Shown here: in pieces, positions 36,850 through 50,600 of the stretch
Numbering within the stretch: position 1 is the first letter of the stretch
Layout of the letters: every line of letters starts with the position of its first letter
Assembly: GCA_033439795.1 (NCBI GenBank)
Contig: JAUTDP010000014.1
Location: 930,001 to 994,000 of the forward strand
From: Sordaria brevicollis
Taxonomy: Eukaryota; Ascomycota; Sordariomycetes; Sordariales; Sordariaceae
Direction of reading: 5' to 3'
DNA length: 64,000 nt
The notes under the pieces: generated by a model
The model's database searches: none
The model's input: the letters and a program-made list of their open reading frames with translations, nothing else
What the model was told of the DNA's origin: nothing
Program-made: the position numbers and the translations under genes

Positions 36850-39800
36850 AGCAGAATGTACCTACCTGATCTATCCAATGTTCGCGTCAATGGAGTGGGA
36901 GACATCTGAGTGTCATGGTAGTTGTCGGCGGTATCAAGGCACGTTCGGGATAGATGATACTTTTCAAAGGCTCGAGGGTGAGACGGAAGCAGCGAAATAG
37001 AAAAAGGTACCTCTAGACTTGCAGCATGTCGACGGCGTAGGCAAGTGCGATAAGAGTAGCTACCGGATGACAGGAGCGCAGAATATGGCTACTGCGTCTT
37101 TGCCAAGTCGCTGTCAGAGTTGTTTGTCTCAAGGGGTGGGAATCGGATGTCAAGAAATGCATGCCTGCTTAAGCCAGACTTATCGTCTTGATCCTAAGGA
37201 CACTTGGCAAGAGCACCACCTTCTTTATGGATATGGACCCGATAGTGAGGCCTGGAGGAAAGGCAGATAAGAGCTTTCTTACAGAATTCTTTCCTTTGAA
37301 GGATCGTGTGGTGACGAACCCGTTGCTTCCCTTCTCTCCAGGTTACTTGTCTTTTCCATGGTGGCCCGGTGAGCATAATTCGATATCCTTCGAAAAGATT
37401 CCATCGAGACATCCATATGAACTGAATAAAAACAAAGATCTGAAGGCTGTCGTTTATCTCTATGTATTTTGGCTTCCCTCCTATCTAGGTAACGAACCTT
37501 TGCGCAGACGTCTGTCATATCTTGATTTACCTCCGGAGTTAAGGCGAGAATAGGTAGACTTTACGAATGAATAACCAAAGGCTCAATTCTCTTAGACTGA
37601 GTCGCCCGGCGTATTCAATGCTTTAAGCAGCTCACCGTTACCCATTTGTAGCGACACGAAAGCGGTTGTTATCCGTCGAGATGGCGGTTCCGACCTCTCC
37701 CGGAGTCCAGTTTGGACTAAGAAGACTTTTGACCAGGTCATAACTGGGAAAGAAGAGAAGCTAACCGTGCCCCAGAAGTAACTGGACTTTTGATGCCGCG
37801 GTTGCAGGGTATTTGTGAAAGAGTTGCACTATGTTGGGGACCGGGTGGTAGACGACGAAGACATTTGAAGTTGGCAATAGAGAATAATGCAAGCTTTATG
37901 ACCTGCAAATTGACCTGATGCTGTATCCCACAATGCGACAGGAATTAGGGATTCGATAACACCGAAACATGATGTTGTGCACTGCGGAAAAATTAGATGG
38001 AAAGTAGGAATCCATCAACTCGGAACAATTGACTGTCAAATGCCGAGCAACTTGTGCTTGTTTCCTTTCTTGAAACGAATGTCCATTCCACAACATCTAC
38101 GTCTAGACGCGGGCAAGCGGGTAGAGAAGTTTGTCGAGCTGTCGACCTGAGACAAGTGATCTTCACGATAATCGCGGTAACACGTATGACGACACCGATA
38201 TTCCACATTCTTTTTGGGGAAAAAAAAATGTTTCATCGTCGGGAACGCACTTTGGTGTTGAAACGACTAAAGTGGGGAGGGATAAACTGGCGAATCCCTG
38301 GGAACAGCACAAGGCCGAAAGTTGAGTGGTTCGTTTGCGAGTTGTCGAAACAATGAGCACATAAAAATTGCATCAATTGCATGTCGATACACGCGTCGAT
38401 GGGAGATCTGATGTAAATCTCTGGTTTTGAAGGCATTCCAGGTTTTCGTCCTCACAATGAATTGTTGCATACCTAGTGTTTGGTCGTCGGTGGCTCAGAG
38501 GTTTGAAGCTTGGAAGAAAGGGATGATGACATTCATGTGTTACCTCACCTTGCGTTAACAAGCTTTGCTGTAAACCCTCACAATATTTCGGTAGACAGCC
38601 GTGGGATGTGAGCGGCCGCGCATGTAACCATCGTATAGGCGCCCAGGGGTGAGAAGGTTCTGGATCTTGTTGTCAACTTGTCTTGGAGGTTGCACCAGGA
38701 CTTGGACGGGAGATGGGTTTGGTTGGCTGTGGCGAGGTTATCGTAGAGACACCGGTACAGTTAGACAACGAGAGGTTGAGGTTACATCGGGGCCCTCAGA
38801 GTTCAGAAATGCCTTGCCCTTCAATCGATGCCCTTGTGATCTCTCAGGACCCTCCACTTGTTGCGATGATGCTTGCTCGCTCCTCGCTCGTCTGGTTGTG
38901 AGCGCGGTCTTGGCGAATGCGGTTTCCCATCGCTAATAAAGTCCTCATGAAACTTTGCAATCTGGGGAACTCTGATGGTTTGGTTTCATGAGAGAGGAGA
39001 TTTGGCGCTATAGAGGTAGATGAGATGAAAACCGAGGCATAGGGTCGGTACTAGAAGCAATTCGGGTGTTGCCGAGAGCTGGAAAGTGTCAAAGCGCATT
39101 TCATTCCTTTCGAGATTGCAGAAATCCTCTGGCCAATTTTCAGGGTTCTTTTTGGGCTTGGCAACGTTGGTTCTTCTCAGGTCTCCATGAAGCTTGGCGA
39201 TGGACCCCCTCAAATTCCCCCACTGTCACCTGCTCTCCGGCCACATCGTCGATGCCTGTTGAGTTGAGATATCAATTCCTTCTCTGAGCCATATTGTATG
39301 CACTCGACAGCTTTTGGCCACGGAAGTAACAACAAACAGGTTGATGGTTGCGATGACGACGTCGCAAAGCCGAAAAGATGGTGCGTTGAAGAGAGAAAGT
39401 GGGTGTCCAGGATGATGGTTGTGCAGGCTTTGATATCAAAGTTATGCACGCCATTCTGTGGTTAGCGCATCCTGTTCGTTGCATTGTCCAACGCAGATGC
39501 ATGGAGACGCACGGAGCGCAGGCGGGCGCAGGCACAGCATCCCGCGGGCATCATCGAAAAACGAAGCCCACCTCAATTCAACGGTTCATCTCGCCTTCCA
39601 AAACATAGTGGCGCCTTTGCAAAAGCATTTGATTTTGTGATTCAAACTTCCAGCGAAGAACCAGATAAATATGTCAGAATGTAATATAGTGGTAAATAGT
39701 AGCCGACCGCACACCGCGAGTTCCATCAAATCGGTATATAGACGCCGTACAATGTCGTCGTCAATCAATCGGCACGAGACATTCCACAGACTGGAGTCGG

Positions 39801-40849
39801 AGTTTTTATTTATAAAATCTTGCAGTTCTCAGGACTCAGGCACGGGGTCCACAAAGACAAAGGGACCGCGAGCCAAAGTGGGAATATCCACAACTTGTGC
39901 CGGCCCGTCGGAGACCGCTATGCCAATGGTTCGTTCCATCTCGAATCGGGGTCAGCGGGTGTGCGCCAAATTAAGGCCTCTCCCGGCACGCCCAGGCCGC
40001 AATACGAGGCCGCGGGGCCACCCAGGTTAGAAAAGGGCCAGTTGGCACTTCTTGCCGGTCGTCGCCAGTCTGTTGGCATTGTCTTGACAGTGCTTGTCAT
40101 CCCATCTTCAGGCGGCACTGGTGTTTGCATTTTGCAGGGCGCTGGGGCCAGTGGATACCGATCTCACAGTGCCGTTCCCGCTTGGTCCCCACCGTGTCCA
40201 CCTCTTTGTACCCGACCCTCCGTTCCTTTTGAGGTTCGACCGACGAGAGGAAGGTGTGTTGTCCCCGTCGTCCACTCGTCGCTTCCCGGCCTTCGTGACC
40301 TGAATGCTTCCATTCGCAAATGCAAAGATCACGCTCTTTTTTCGCTCCTTCATCATTCTAGAGTAGCCCGTCCCACCCACCCTTCCCATTTCAAGTCCTT
40401 CGTTTCCCATTTTCCCACCATTTCCCCCTTCCCCTCGCTCCCATTGTCAATATTACATTTTGATATTATCTCTCCCAACCGAACAACAAACAAGTTCAAG
40501 GGAACCTAACCCATTACAATCGTTTCACCAACCGCGCGCACTTCTCTCGTTCGATCTCGCCCGTTTCTCATCTTAACCCTTCCACTTTCCAGTCTCGACA
40601 CCTTGACGACACAGAGGAGAAATCGCCCTCGTTTAGTTTGACTGGTCGACATCCACCGCGCCCGAGCTAATTAGCCTGCGCTAAATTCAAGCCGATCGTT
40701 ACCAAGTGTACACGCGGGCCTCACTCACCGAGCCAGCAGACCAGAGGTCAAAGCCGGTGTAGCTAATAACCCTTCCCCTTAAGGGTTCGACGATTCTCAT
40801 ATCAACTATCAACCATCAACCATCAACACATCGCATCACTATCATCATC
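36850..40849. other. Gene-free stretch before the Mid2-like gene
   Basis: No gene is supported. A 121-codon frame at 37188-37553 ends in LSYLDLPPELRRE. LPPELR is a motif that opens 2EXR or F-box-like domains in fungi, but a stop follows at once and downstream sequence in frame contains several more, so at best it is a relic. The last 400 bases, pyrimidine-rich with CCATCAACCATCAAC repeats before the ATG, look like the promoter and leader of the next gene. Confidence 0.5.
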
Positions 40850-41734
40850 ATGCAGCTCAGTCGCCTACTTCTCGTCGGGCTTTCAGCCCTAAGCGTCGCC
40901 GAGGCCTCCTACATCCGCATCGGCGTCAACGTACCTCACCACAAGAACCTCGGCGCCCTAGCGCGGAGAGCCGATGACGATAGCTCTTCAGCCGACCTCG
41001 ACTTGGATACTACTGTCAAGGTTTCGACACCAGAAACGACAACGAAGGCTGCTCCTGTAACGACAACAAGCGTTGACCCTCCAGCCGAGCCCTCCACCAC
41101 GTCCAAGCCTGTCTCGGTGCCTGCTGTCACCACATCATCAGCACCTGCTCCAGTAACGACGTCGACAAAGTCCAACAATGATCAGCCTCCAGTAACGGCG
41201 AACCCTAATGGCGACGCTCAATCTTCTACCAAGGGACCATCACCAACACAGTCGCCTTCGGCTAGCGCTGGCGGAAGCGGTGGATCATCCGACGACGGCG
41301 AGAAAGACGCCAAGTCCAGCTCGTCTGTCAAGCCTGTCATCAAGACTGTCACCCAAATTATTACCACCACTGATGCTCAGGGCGTTGCTATGACCGTGAC
41401 GACCGAAGCCCTCACCACCTCGACCCCGCCGCCCGGCTTTGCCGACGGTCAGGATGGCGAGAAGTCCGGAGGTGGTATGTCGAAGCAGACCCGCAACACG
41501 GTCATTGGTGTTGTTGTCGGTGTTGGCGGCGCTATCATCCTTGCCGGTTTGGGTATCGTCGCCTGGAGGATCTGGGGCCGCAAGAGACAGTCCGACGAGG
41601 CCGACAACTTGATGGAGTACAACGATGCCGGAAAGCCCGAGGTTGGAGGATCGACGGTCGGACGCACTCCCTTCCAGAGCACGCTGGAGAGCTACCATGC
41701 GCCGACGCATGTGAACCAAGCGTCAAACTTCTAA
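40850..41734 (+). CDS. Mid2-like single-pass cell-surface protein
   Basis: This intronless gene encodes 294 residues. Residues 1-19 are a signal peptide. A dibasic LARR at 37-40 could be a Kex2 site. Residues about 45-190 are Ser/Thr/Pro-rich and likely heavily O-mannosylated. A glycine-rich transmembrane segment lies at about 208-230 (VIGVVVGVGGAIILAGLGIV). It is followed by a positive stop-transfer WRIWGRKR and a 60-residue cytoplasmic tail with NLMEY and SxxxY-like sites. This is the architecture of fungal Mid2/Wtm-type wall-stress sensors: a stiff glycosylated rod, one membrane span and a short tail. The sequence shows the topology; a sensing role is inference. Codon use is strongly GC3-biased like the neighbouring real genes. 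Confidence 0.85.
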   Translation: MQLSRLLLVGLSALSVAEASYIRIGVNVPHHKNLGALARRADDDSSSADLDLDTTVKVSTPETTTKAAPVTTTSVDPPAEPSTTSKPVSVPAVTTSSAPAPVTTSTKSNNDQPPVTANPNGDAQSSTKGPSPTQSPSASAGGSGGSSDDGEKDAKSSSSVKPVIKTVTQIITTTDAQGVAMTVTTEALTTSTPPPGFADGQDGEKSGGGMSKQTRNTVIGVVVGVGGAIILAGLGIVAWRIWGRKRQSDEADNLMEYNDAGKPEVGGSTVGRTPFQSTLESYHAPTHVNQASNF

Positions 41735-44094
41735 TCTCTCCGTTGTCGATAAAGTCAAAGAAGAAAATACGAAGTTTTGCGTTTTTGTTTCATTCCTTTT
41801 AAGAGCGTGTCACCTATCCGCGATCGAGATACCCCCTTCCGCATATTTTCGCCGTCGCCTGGTCGAATTTGTCTGTCATCAGCCAAAGTAGCCTGCATAT
41901 TTTTTCACACAAAATTCTTTTTAACTAGTTTTCTGACACAGAACATCTGTCAACGTCATATCGCATTACATTAAATATATTTTCTTTCTGGCTCGGCTCG
42001 GCTTGGGTTTGCATGTGTGGTGGTCAACTGTGACATTTAAGTGGGAAGAGCATTTTTGAGGGGAAGGAAGAAGATACAACCAACTTCATACAGGCTATAC
42101 GTTTTTTCAGACACATACACTCATTTACACATCACGAACGGATAATGACCTTTTAAAGGGTGTGGAAAAGCCATGCACAGGGCAGAACAAGGCGCGAGCA
42201 GAGAAGAGATGGGATGAATGGATAGATAGAGAAGGAAAGAAATTCCAAGTCATACTATTGTTCAAACATGCTTCTCGCGCCTATGTGAAGTGTGTCGTCA
42301 AACTAGCCTTTCGCGATATAGTTCCTGACGAACGGACTTATGTTGACACCTCCGAATTGAAACTGAGAGACTGACGGACAGCGAATTCCTACTTCTTTGT
42401 TCTATTCTTCCAAAAGACTTCACCAATGACTTCGCCCTTGTCCACTATTCTTCGTTTCTCGCTCCAGCCATAGGGGCCCACCTCAAAAAAAGAGGTATAC
42501 CCAAACAACCAGGTGAATAAAGGGGTAAACAAAGAGAAAGACGACACAAAGGCACATGTAGAGCAATGATATGATATTTCTTCCCCCTTTGTCCTGCATC
42601 GTTTCAGTATCAGTCGGGTTCCTATCGGTTCCTGACGATCAGGCACCGGGCGGAGCAAAGGAAGATACTCAAACAAAGAAAGTAGTGATCATCGAGGCGT
42701 AAACTCTTTGTAACCCACTACACATTTGAAGGAACCGAAATATGATTAGAGGAGGTTCTGTGTGTGCATAATCTTTGTCCTCTTCCTCCTCCTCCTCCTC
42801 CTCCTCCTCCTCCTCCTCCAAAGAAAGGCAAAAGAAGTCGGTGGCGCTTGTATTGTGAAAAGAAAGTAGAGTTGGGGTTTGGCCTGTCTAGAAAAGATCG
42901 GATGGAAGGTTAGAGGCAACGTGCTTCTAGAAGGAGTCGGTAAGATCTGGGATTCCACATCTTCTTAGGAGCCGTTTCTTAGTTGGTCGCAATTGCTGGA
43001 CTTTATTTCCGAGATGTGCTAGTCAGAATGAAAGATAGAAAATGTGTGTATGCTATACGTTTGGTATGATCCCACAGTTAAGCGTCGACATGTAGCAAGA
43101 GCTTAGTCCATTTGAAGCGTTTTTGTTTTGATACTCAAGTATTTACTGGTTTTTTTTTTTTTTTTTTTTTTTTGGGTTTTCTATTATGCTCATGGACTCG
43201 AAAAATATAGTGATTGACTCCCCACGCGATATCACCGCACATAATGTAAACGAGTGATTCGGAGGCAGATATACTTCATCGACTCCGTCGCATTATTCCA
43301 CACGCAATCGTCAGAGCGTATCCAAGAAAAGCTCAGTCGGACTGGATGGTCGTAGCCCCCCAAAAAGGGGAGGGGGGTCTATAACACTCAGCCTCCATGA
43401 TGTCAAACTGCCCACACCGTTAACCGTAGATCATTGTTCATACGAGGGCTGTATTCGTGCGCATAACGTTTCTAGTTGATCATGACTATATGCTTCTCAT
43501 TCCTCGTGGCTTAGTCTAGTACGCTACCCTGATGAATAATGGATGTTACTCCGTCTGCTGCTTGGGTCTGGTCTGGTCGGGTTTGAAAGGCCAAAAGGGT
43601 TGCGTCACATTGGGACTACGGATCAACGAGCACCCTCGTCTCATGATTGTTTCAGCCTTGACAACCATCAGCTTTGATCGACTTGGAGTGAAGGGCGCTT
43701 CGGAGCTTTGTCCTTCTTATATTTCTTCTGTGAGATGTTCGGCGCATAATTCCTTCGTTAAGTTATTCTCGAAGATCTTCAAAAGAAGACTGACTTTCAG
43801 TCAAACCGGTACGGCGTCATCCAAACCGCGACAGCGAGAATCTAGGGCAATCTATCTGTATAGATTGCTCGCGGGCTTCGCCGGGAAAAAAAAAAACCAT
43901 CAAGTTTAATCTCGCAGCTTTGACACAGTCGGTTAAAAAAGACCAGGAGGCTACGACGAGGCCCCAAATTCACGAAACTCCAACCAACCCAACCTTGGTT
44001 TGGTGAACCACCAGGTCAACTCACCTACCTCACATTCGACGATAGGTTCAATTCGAAGTTCAAACGAATCCAGTTCGACTATCAGGCTTCCACG
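41735..44094. other. Spacer with simple repeats
   Basis: No gene is seen. Simple tracts are a (TCC)n microsatellite at about 42784-42819 and a T-run at about 43150-43173. The final 150 bases before 44095 are likely the promoter and leader of the small secreted protein gene. Confidence 0.55.
42784..42819. repeat. (TCC)n microsatellite
   Basis: About twelve uninterrupted TCC units lie in non-coding sequence. Confidence 0.95.
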
Positions 44095-44903
44095 ATGAAA
44101 GCAACAGCAGCCCTTCGAACCGCCTTCCTCCTCCTCAACAGCAACGTCTTGATGGCTTCAGCTTCCTCGGCCTCAACAGAAGACTCAGACTCACCACCCA
44201 GTCTCAGGGACACCCTCCACGACGAGCTTCCTCTAGACTTTGCGTTCAACAACCTCCCACGGCAAGTATCAACAGGACAGGAACTTACGCCCTTCTTCAC
44301 AACCAACTTCCTCGGCGGGCAGTCACCACAGCCGATCGCTTTCTCGGGGAATACGGAGAGGCCGTTTGAAGTTAATGGCGACACCTTTGTAAGCCTTTCC
44401 CCCTCCTATCTTTTTTCTCGACTTTTTGTATTTGTCCTTCCTCGCGAAGTGTTGCTCTTCTGCTTTTCGATGGAGTGGAATGTCACAACACTTGTTGGCC
44501 TTTGCTGGCCGAGTGATTGACTTGGCTGACTGTGTCTACTCTATCAGCCCGACTTCCCAACAGCAGCCAACCGCGTCTGCGACAACCAAAAGAACGCGTG
44601 TGCGGACATGGCGAATGATGCGAGCAAGAGGACGAGGTTTCGGGTCAGTGATTGTGATAAGCAACGAGGTGAGTTTCCTGTTTCCAATGCCTTCTTCTCT
44701 CTTTTTCCATGTACCCTTGATACGTGGAGAGCGAACTTGCGATTCAGACTTCCAAGCTGTCTTTGTCCAGATCTGCTAACGCAGCTCTTGCAGAACGATG
44801 TATGAACTCGGCACAATCAGCAACGGAGACGAGCTTTGCGGAAAAACCGGGACCAACACTGGTGGTCTCAAACGCGACGCATGATATCTTCTGTGATGTG
44901 TAA
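44095..44903 (+). CDS. Small secreted cysteine-containing protein
   Basis: Three exons, 44095-44388, 44548-44668 and 44794-44903, join in frame to 174 residues. Both introns have consensus donors (GTAAGC, GTGAGT). The second has a clear CTAAC branch point at 44776-44780. The protein begins with a signal peptide (hydrophobic core within residues 5-23). After a proline-containing linker come five cysteines in a pattern C-x6-C, then DC, RC and a final FC. An N-glycosylation site (NAT) sits near the C terminus. No catalytic motif is visible and I recognise no family. The size, secretion and cysteines fit a cell-wall-associated or effector-like secreted protein, but the role is unknown. The exon joins were worked out by hand and make a single coherent frame. 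Confidence 0.72.
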
Positions 44904-47648
44904 GGGGTCGGGTTTAGGCGTTGGTTGTTCGTGTTTTGTCTGTTGATGCTTTGGGACATGGCGTTGGAGTTGAGGTACGGTTCAACCCTTGGGCCGACAG
45001 GAACGGCGGTTTTTCTCTCGAATCAGAGCGGTTGTAGAAGCGCCCGGAGAGTTCAACGACAGTTCTTGCGTTCTCAGCCACATGATTCTTCTTGATCTGG
45101 GCTCGTTGTCGGAATCTGGGTGTTAGCCAGAGGATGTACGTGGGAATCTGACACCTGAAGTTGAAGAGACATTGTTAGCAGTCGTAAGAATCCTGATAGG
45201 CACTATCGGCATCGCTACGTCAGTGGTATCAGCGACCTGCAGTGGTGCCCTGTATGGGTGGCTCCGTGCCTTTCGGTCTCGTCCAATTCCTTGCTCGACT
45301 CGACACGCACGAACTTGCGGCTTTCCCGCTCTGGAGATCCGGGTGATGCCGACGGGAAGGGAACCTGGAATCGTCAACGTCAGACACAATGGGCATTCTT
45401 TTCCCTTGCAACTTGAAACATCAAAGGGAAGAACCAATGACTGTCGTCAGACAAGTATATATCTGAAACATCAACAGTTGAAGTGTTCTCAGCCTCTTTC
45501 CCACCAAGGCGTTGTGCTGTAAGCACAAATTCAACCAGTTCCAGCACTCCACATGCGAACCATATCTTGGGGACGCTTCTTCATTTGCTGCTTTCCTTCC
45601 AGCCATTCAGGCACCCTCCAGAAGGCTTGGGTATCGCTGCATGGTTTCTGCCAGTTGGTGGGCCCTCGGTGGTTGTGTGATGCCCTCCGATCCAGGTTGA
45701 TGCCAGTACGGTGGTGGTGTAGCCATGCAGTGGTGATGCAGGGAGGAGAAGCCGTTGTTGCTCCGTGGCTTGCCCCTTTTTCGCTGTGGGTTGTGTTCCT
45801 GAATGGCCAATCCGATGTTTCTGTAGAAAACAAAGGGTTTCAGTTTGAACAGAGCCTCATCGTCGTCGTGTGGTGTCTTTTTGCTGCATGCTGCTGCTGC
45901 TGTTGTGTAATCTGACAACTCAACCTCAAACGATCTTGTCGCAAAAAGCCAATCGGAAGGTGGCAAGCGTGGAAAATAAACAAACGAGGTTGACGGGTAC
46001 GGGAGTTGAAGCGAAGGATGGAACGGGAGGAGAAATGGAAATGTTCCATGCCGTCGGTCCAGTCGGTCTAAACCTTGTGATACTGTCGCACACTGCCAAA
46101 AAGTTAAGAGGTACATGACAGCCAACTGTGAGACAAGGGTTCTTGGCCTATGCGGTCGAAGCAGCCGAAGGGTTGTGAAGGGTTCGCTGTGCGGGAGACG
46201 GGGCTTGGCGGCGTGGGGACAAAACCCCGTTTCTCCCCGCTTTGTACCCGGCCATCTATCAAATCGCACGGCGGCGTTCGGCGGACAAAGTGGGCCGGTC
46301 AGGGACCATGCGGAACCATGATGGAGACTCGGCGAGCGTGAAGCTGAGCACGAAGCACGCTGGAGGGAAGGGAAAGGGACAAGACGGGACGGGATGGTGA
46401 TCACTGAGAAAGAACGAACGAAAGACTGGAAAGAGCCAGCCATCGGTCGCCTATCGTATTGAACCCCAGCTGGGCGGCCCAAGAAAAAAAAAAACCATTG
46501 CCGTTGATCACAATTCGATACCTGTTAGTGACAGAAACCTCACCGGAAGCACGCGTCAGTCTAGAGCAGCTGTAGCACGAGCATCACCTCTCCCGTACTT
46601 CTGTCCGGCGCAACCACCACATCCGCTCACATCTGCAACCTTTCAACCTCTCCAATTCATCCCGCTCTCGGTTCTCGGTTCGCCCACCGTCTTCCTACCA
46701 CCACCCACCACTGGTACTTTCCATTTGCACACCCTGTGTCGGAAACGGAAGACCTCTCCTGCCCAGTCGTGGAAAACGCGTCGACGAACCGTAACGTCCT
46801 TCCCCTGCCGCCGACGAGATACCTCGCGCGTTCTCCGAGTGTTTCAGAAAAAAGTCTACCTAATAGACTTCTAACTTACTACTGTCTATACAACCCACAA
46901 CGCCCCTTGCGGCTCCCTATCACGACCCAATTCGCGACCACCTAAAAAGTCAAGAGCCACCAATTCGCAAGCGGTGAAAGGAAAAAAGTCAACCAACAAC
47001 AGATACCCCTCGATGCGTCCGCAACTCCAGAACCGTTGCCGTTGCCTCCTCCCCTTCTTCTCTTCGCTCATTTGTTGACTTTGAGTCGACCCCGTAGTTT
47101 AATTTGTTACCGACTTTTTATTTTTCTACATTCTTCAACCTCTAAGCTTCCTAATTGCGCCCCCCCCTTTGGCTCTTCTGGTACTCCATCGTCATACTCC
47201 TGGCCTCGCTATTTGTCAACAGCTTCCCGCGTTACATACTACCAGACCGTTACCGCGTGGATCCGTGGTGACGAAGAAAGAAAAAAAGGGGACATCAACA
47301 TCACAACCTTGTGGTGCTGACGACAAGAAACAAAAAATAAATCGAGCATCGGTGGCAGACAGGCTTCGGCTTCGTCTGCACGCTGATCTCGTCCAGGTGA
47401 GCTTAAATCCATACAATCCACTTTTTGTAGCTTCCCCTCGAGTCCATCACCCGTGCTCATCCCCCGTCCCCCGTCCCCCGTCCCTCGTCCCGTCTCCATA
47501 GTGTCCATACACGGCTTCCGTGCTCTGTCCTGAACTCTGAAACTCCCGCTCCCGGCCAACCTGACTTAGTAGTGATTCACATGCTCCAACTCTTCCACCG
47601 CCTTTCGCATCCTGGTTGCTAACCTTAACTTCTTCAACCTCTCTTCAG
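44904..47648. other. Spacer and 5' leader of the coiled-coil gene
   Basis: No separate gene is supported. The open frame on the minus strand at 45607-46482 has no recognisable feature. From about 46560 onward, pyrimidine-rich sequence with a 252-bp GT-AG intron candidate (GTGAGC at 47397 to CAG at 47648, branch TGCTAAC) looks like the leader of the large gene that follows. Confidence 0.5.
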
Positions 47649-50600
47649 GTATTCCAAAGACGTCTTCCCTAAAGTCGTCACCGCGAACCCCTCCTCCTGC
47701 TGCGTTCGCGCAGGACGGTATCAAGAACTACTTCCGACACCGATCTGAATCGCCTACCTCCCCTGCCCTATCGAGCGCCTCCACCGCCGAAGGCGAAGCT
47801 TCCCCCGAGCTTCCGCCCTTGCCTGTCCCCAGACTTCCTCTCCGGGTTCAGGGTCTTCTCAGAAGCAGAACTCCGCCCACCATCTCGGTGAACGAAGACG
47901 AGGTTGACGGAAGCCGCTGGGGTTCTCCTTACCCCCCAAACCTGCGAGCCGAGAGTTCGAGCAGTGACGACGACGACTCCGAATCCGAGGGAGATCCCAT
48001 CCATTCCCTAGCGCTGCAAACTCGTTTTCTGCGACCTGCCCCGCCTACCCAACAAGAGACCCCGTCCGAATCGCGGTCATCCCTCATCAGCGGAGCTGCA
48101 AGCGTCCTCGCCAATCGCGCCAGACGCCTGGTACACGGAATCACGGAGGATTGGATACGTCAGCATACAGCTCACGGCAGCGAACGGGAGAAGCTACATT
48201 GGCTTAGCGACGGCACTGGCGATAGTGAGAACTCTTCACTGAGCGACTCATTCTCCGGTGACGAAGACTCTGCTTGGCTAGGGGACGATCTTCTTACTCC
48301 CAGGGCGGACCGTCGGCGAAGCAGCAGGCGCAGCAGCAGACAGCGCCAAGAATCGCAGGGCGCTCTCAAGAAGCAGTCGAGCACCGATACTCTAAGACAA
48401 TCGCAGTCCCGCGTCGTTAGCAGACAAGCAAGCAGATCCAACATGGCGTCACCGAACGAAAGGGCATTGCAGCCCGACGTCACCACGGCTAGTGACCGTG
48501 CTCCATCACTCTCGCCATTTCCCGAACGAACAACCTCCATCAGCCAGCCAGCCAGCGCAGTAAAGGCCGAAGATGCTTCCAGTATAAACAGTCATAGAGG
48601 AGACTCTTTGGCTCCTTCTACTCCCTCAAAACCTGCGCTTAAACGTACCTCTACCCTTGCCGCATCGCCTCGGATGAAGAAAAAGGTCCCATGGAAGGGC
48701 AAGAGCGTCATGGTCCTCATTCCCAAGGACGATGAACGTGGGCAGCCGGGCAAGGGTCCTATTCCTCTCACCGAATCTGAGGTGGAGGAAAGGATGAGGC
48801 GCTGGAGAGAAAAGGGTCACGATATCAGTGGATTCGATTTGGAGCCTCCAAAGACTTCGATTGATCAGTCTACCTCACAAAGTAGAGGACCCTGGCCCGA
48901 CTTTGATGATCTGGTACAAGAAAGACAAGAAAAGAGCTGGAAGGTGCTTCTTCCTGACCTTAATGGTAAGATCCACTTTGCTGAAAATCGGCTGTTAAGG
49001 TATTTCTAACATTTCGATATAGCTTGGAAGAAATACGTGGACGAGTTGACCGAAGCAAAGCTCAGAGCTTTGGGAGTATCTCTCGGAGACGAAGAACCCC
49101 CACAGCCTTCGGTGTCTCCGTCCGGATCCATGAGCCGACAGCCTTCGGTGGCCAACTATCCTCCACTCCCCTTTTCACCTCCGCTGCCAACATCTTCAGC
49201 CGCCAGTGGAGGTGGGCTTCCGGCCTTCCCTTTCCATGGTCTTGGGCCATCGCCTACCAGTCCAAATCTACCCGCCGGCATGTCGCCTGCGTCGTTTACG
49301 TCCAAGTATAACCCTCGGGCTTCGATCTCAATTCCATCCCCACATGCCTGGTCTCAGCAGATGATGATGCAACAACATGGACACCGCATGGGTTCACCCT
49401 CGCTTGCTAACCTCAACGCGATGATGTCTCCCAGCTCACCATTCTCACCGGACGGTGGCCTCTTTAGTCCCATGGGCCATATGGGCCATATGGCTCATCA
49501 GCGCCACCAGTCTTTACAGTTGCCCATGTTCCAGCATCAGCCTCAACATCAGCTCCAGCCTCAGTTTGCACCACCCCCACGAGCTTCGTCACGCTTGCAA
49601 GATCTCCACGAAATCGCGGAAGAAGAACCAGCTCAAGATCCCGTGCGCGCTCCCGAAGCCGGTCTCCCCCATCACATGCCAGGTGATGATTTGCAAAGGG
49701 AAATTGACGAAGCTGAATACCATTTGGAAGAACAGATGCGCTCCCAACTCGAAAACGATCAAGATTACAGCCCGCACAGAGAGGAACATACCATTCCGCC
49801 GGTCAACCCCCATGCCAGAGACTCGTCAGTTCACTTCGCTCCCCAGCAACCTCAATTTGGTGCTAGTTCGGACGGTCTTGTCTTGCATCACCCGAGACCG
49901 CACAGTCGCGGGCACTCGCTGTCGCAAAAATACTTTACGGAAGAAGACGTCTCTAATAGTGGAGGTAGTTTTAGGCCTACTTTGCACCCGATTGACGGCC
50001 CTGCTGCTGAAGACGACGAAATCGAGACGAATCCAAGCAACCTAGGAACGCCTATCCAAGCGCTCGAGTTCCAGAAGATGATGCATCAACACACCCTGTC
50101 TAATGCTAGTAGCTCCTGGAGCGCAGGAAAGCCTGCGATTGGCCCCGTCCCCAAGCATGCCAGTCATGGCAGCAAGTCTTCATTGTCCAAGTTGAACGTG
50201 GAAGCACCCGAGTTCAAGTTTAACCCCAACAGCTCCTTCACACCCCAGTTCACCCCTCAAGTCGCTACGTTTAATGCCGCTACCACTCATTTCACTGCTT
50301 CGGCACCTACGACAGGTGCTATCAATCCTACCGCCTCGGTGTTTTCCCCGACTCAGAGCGAGTTTGGCCTCAAGTTCCGCCCGGATGCGCCTGCGTTCAC
50401 TCCTACCTCGTTTGCAACGCCGGCCGCAAACCCTGCGGTGGAAGGCGACGCTAAGCCTGAGGGCTCCGTTGTTGGTGCTAGCGATCTAGACAAGGCTGAG
50501 ATTGTCTTGCCTGTTAAGGAAAGCAAGGCTGTCCCGATCTTGCCTCCAGATGAGGAGGTTAAGGCGGAGGATGAGAAGGAGGAGGCAGAGGGACAGCTTG

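Noticed and set aside
39820..40509. 229-codon plus-strand frame just before the Mid2-like gene
   Set aside because: It runs into what looks like the pyrimidine-rich leader of that gene and shows no domain or signal.
45607..46482. 291-codon minus-strand open frame
   Set aside because: There is no domain, the composition is erratic, and it overlaps other accidental frames.
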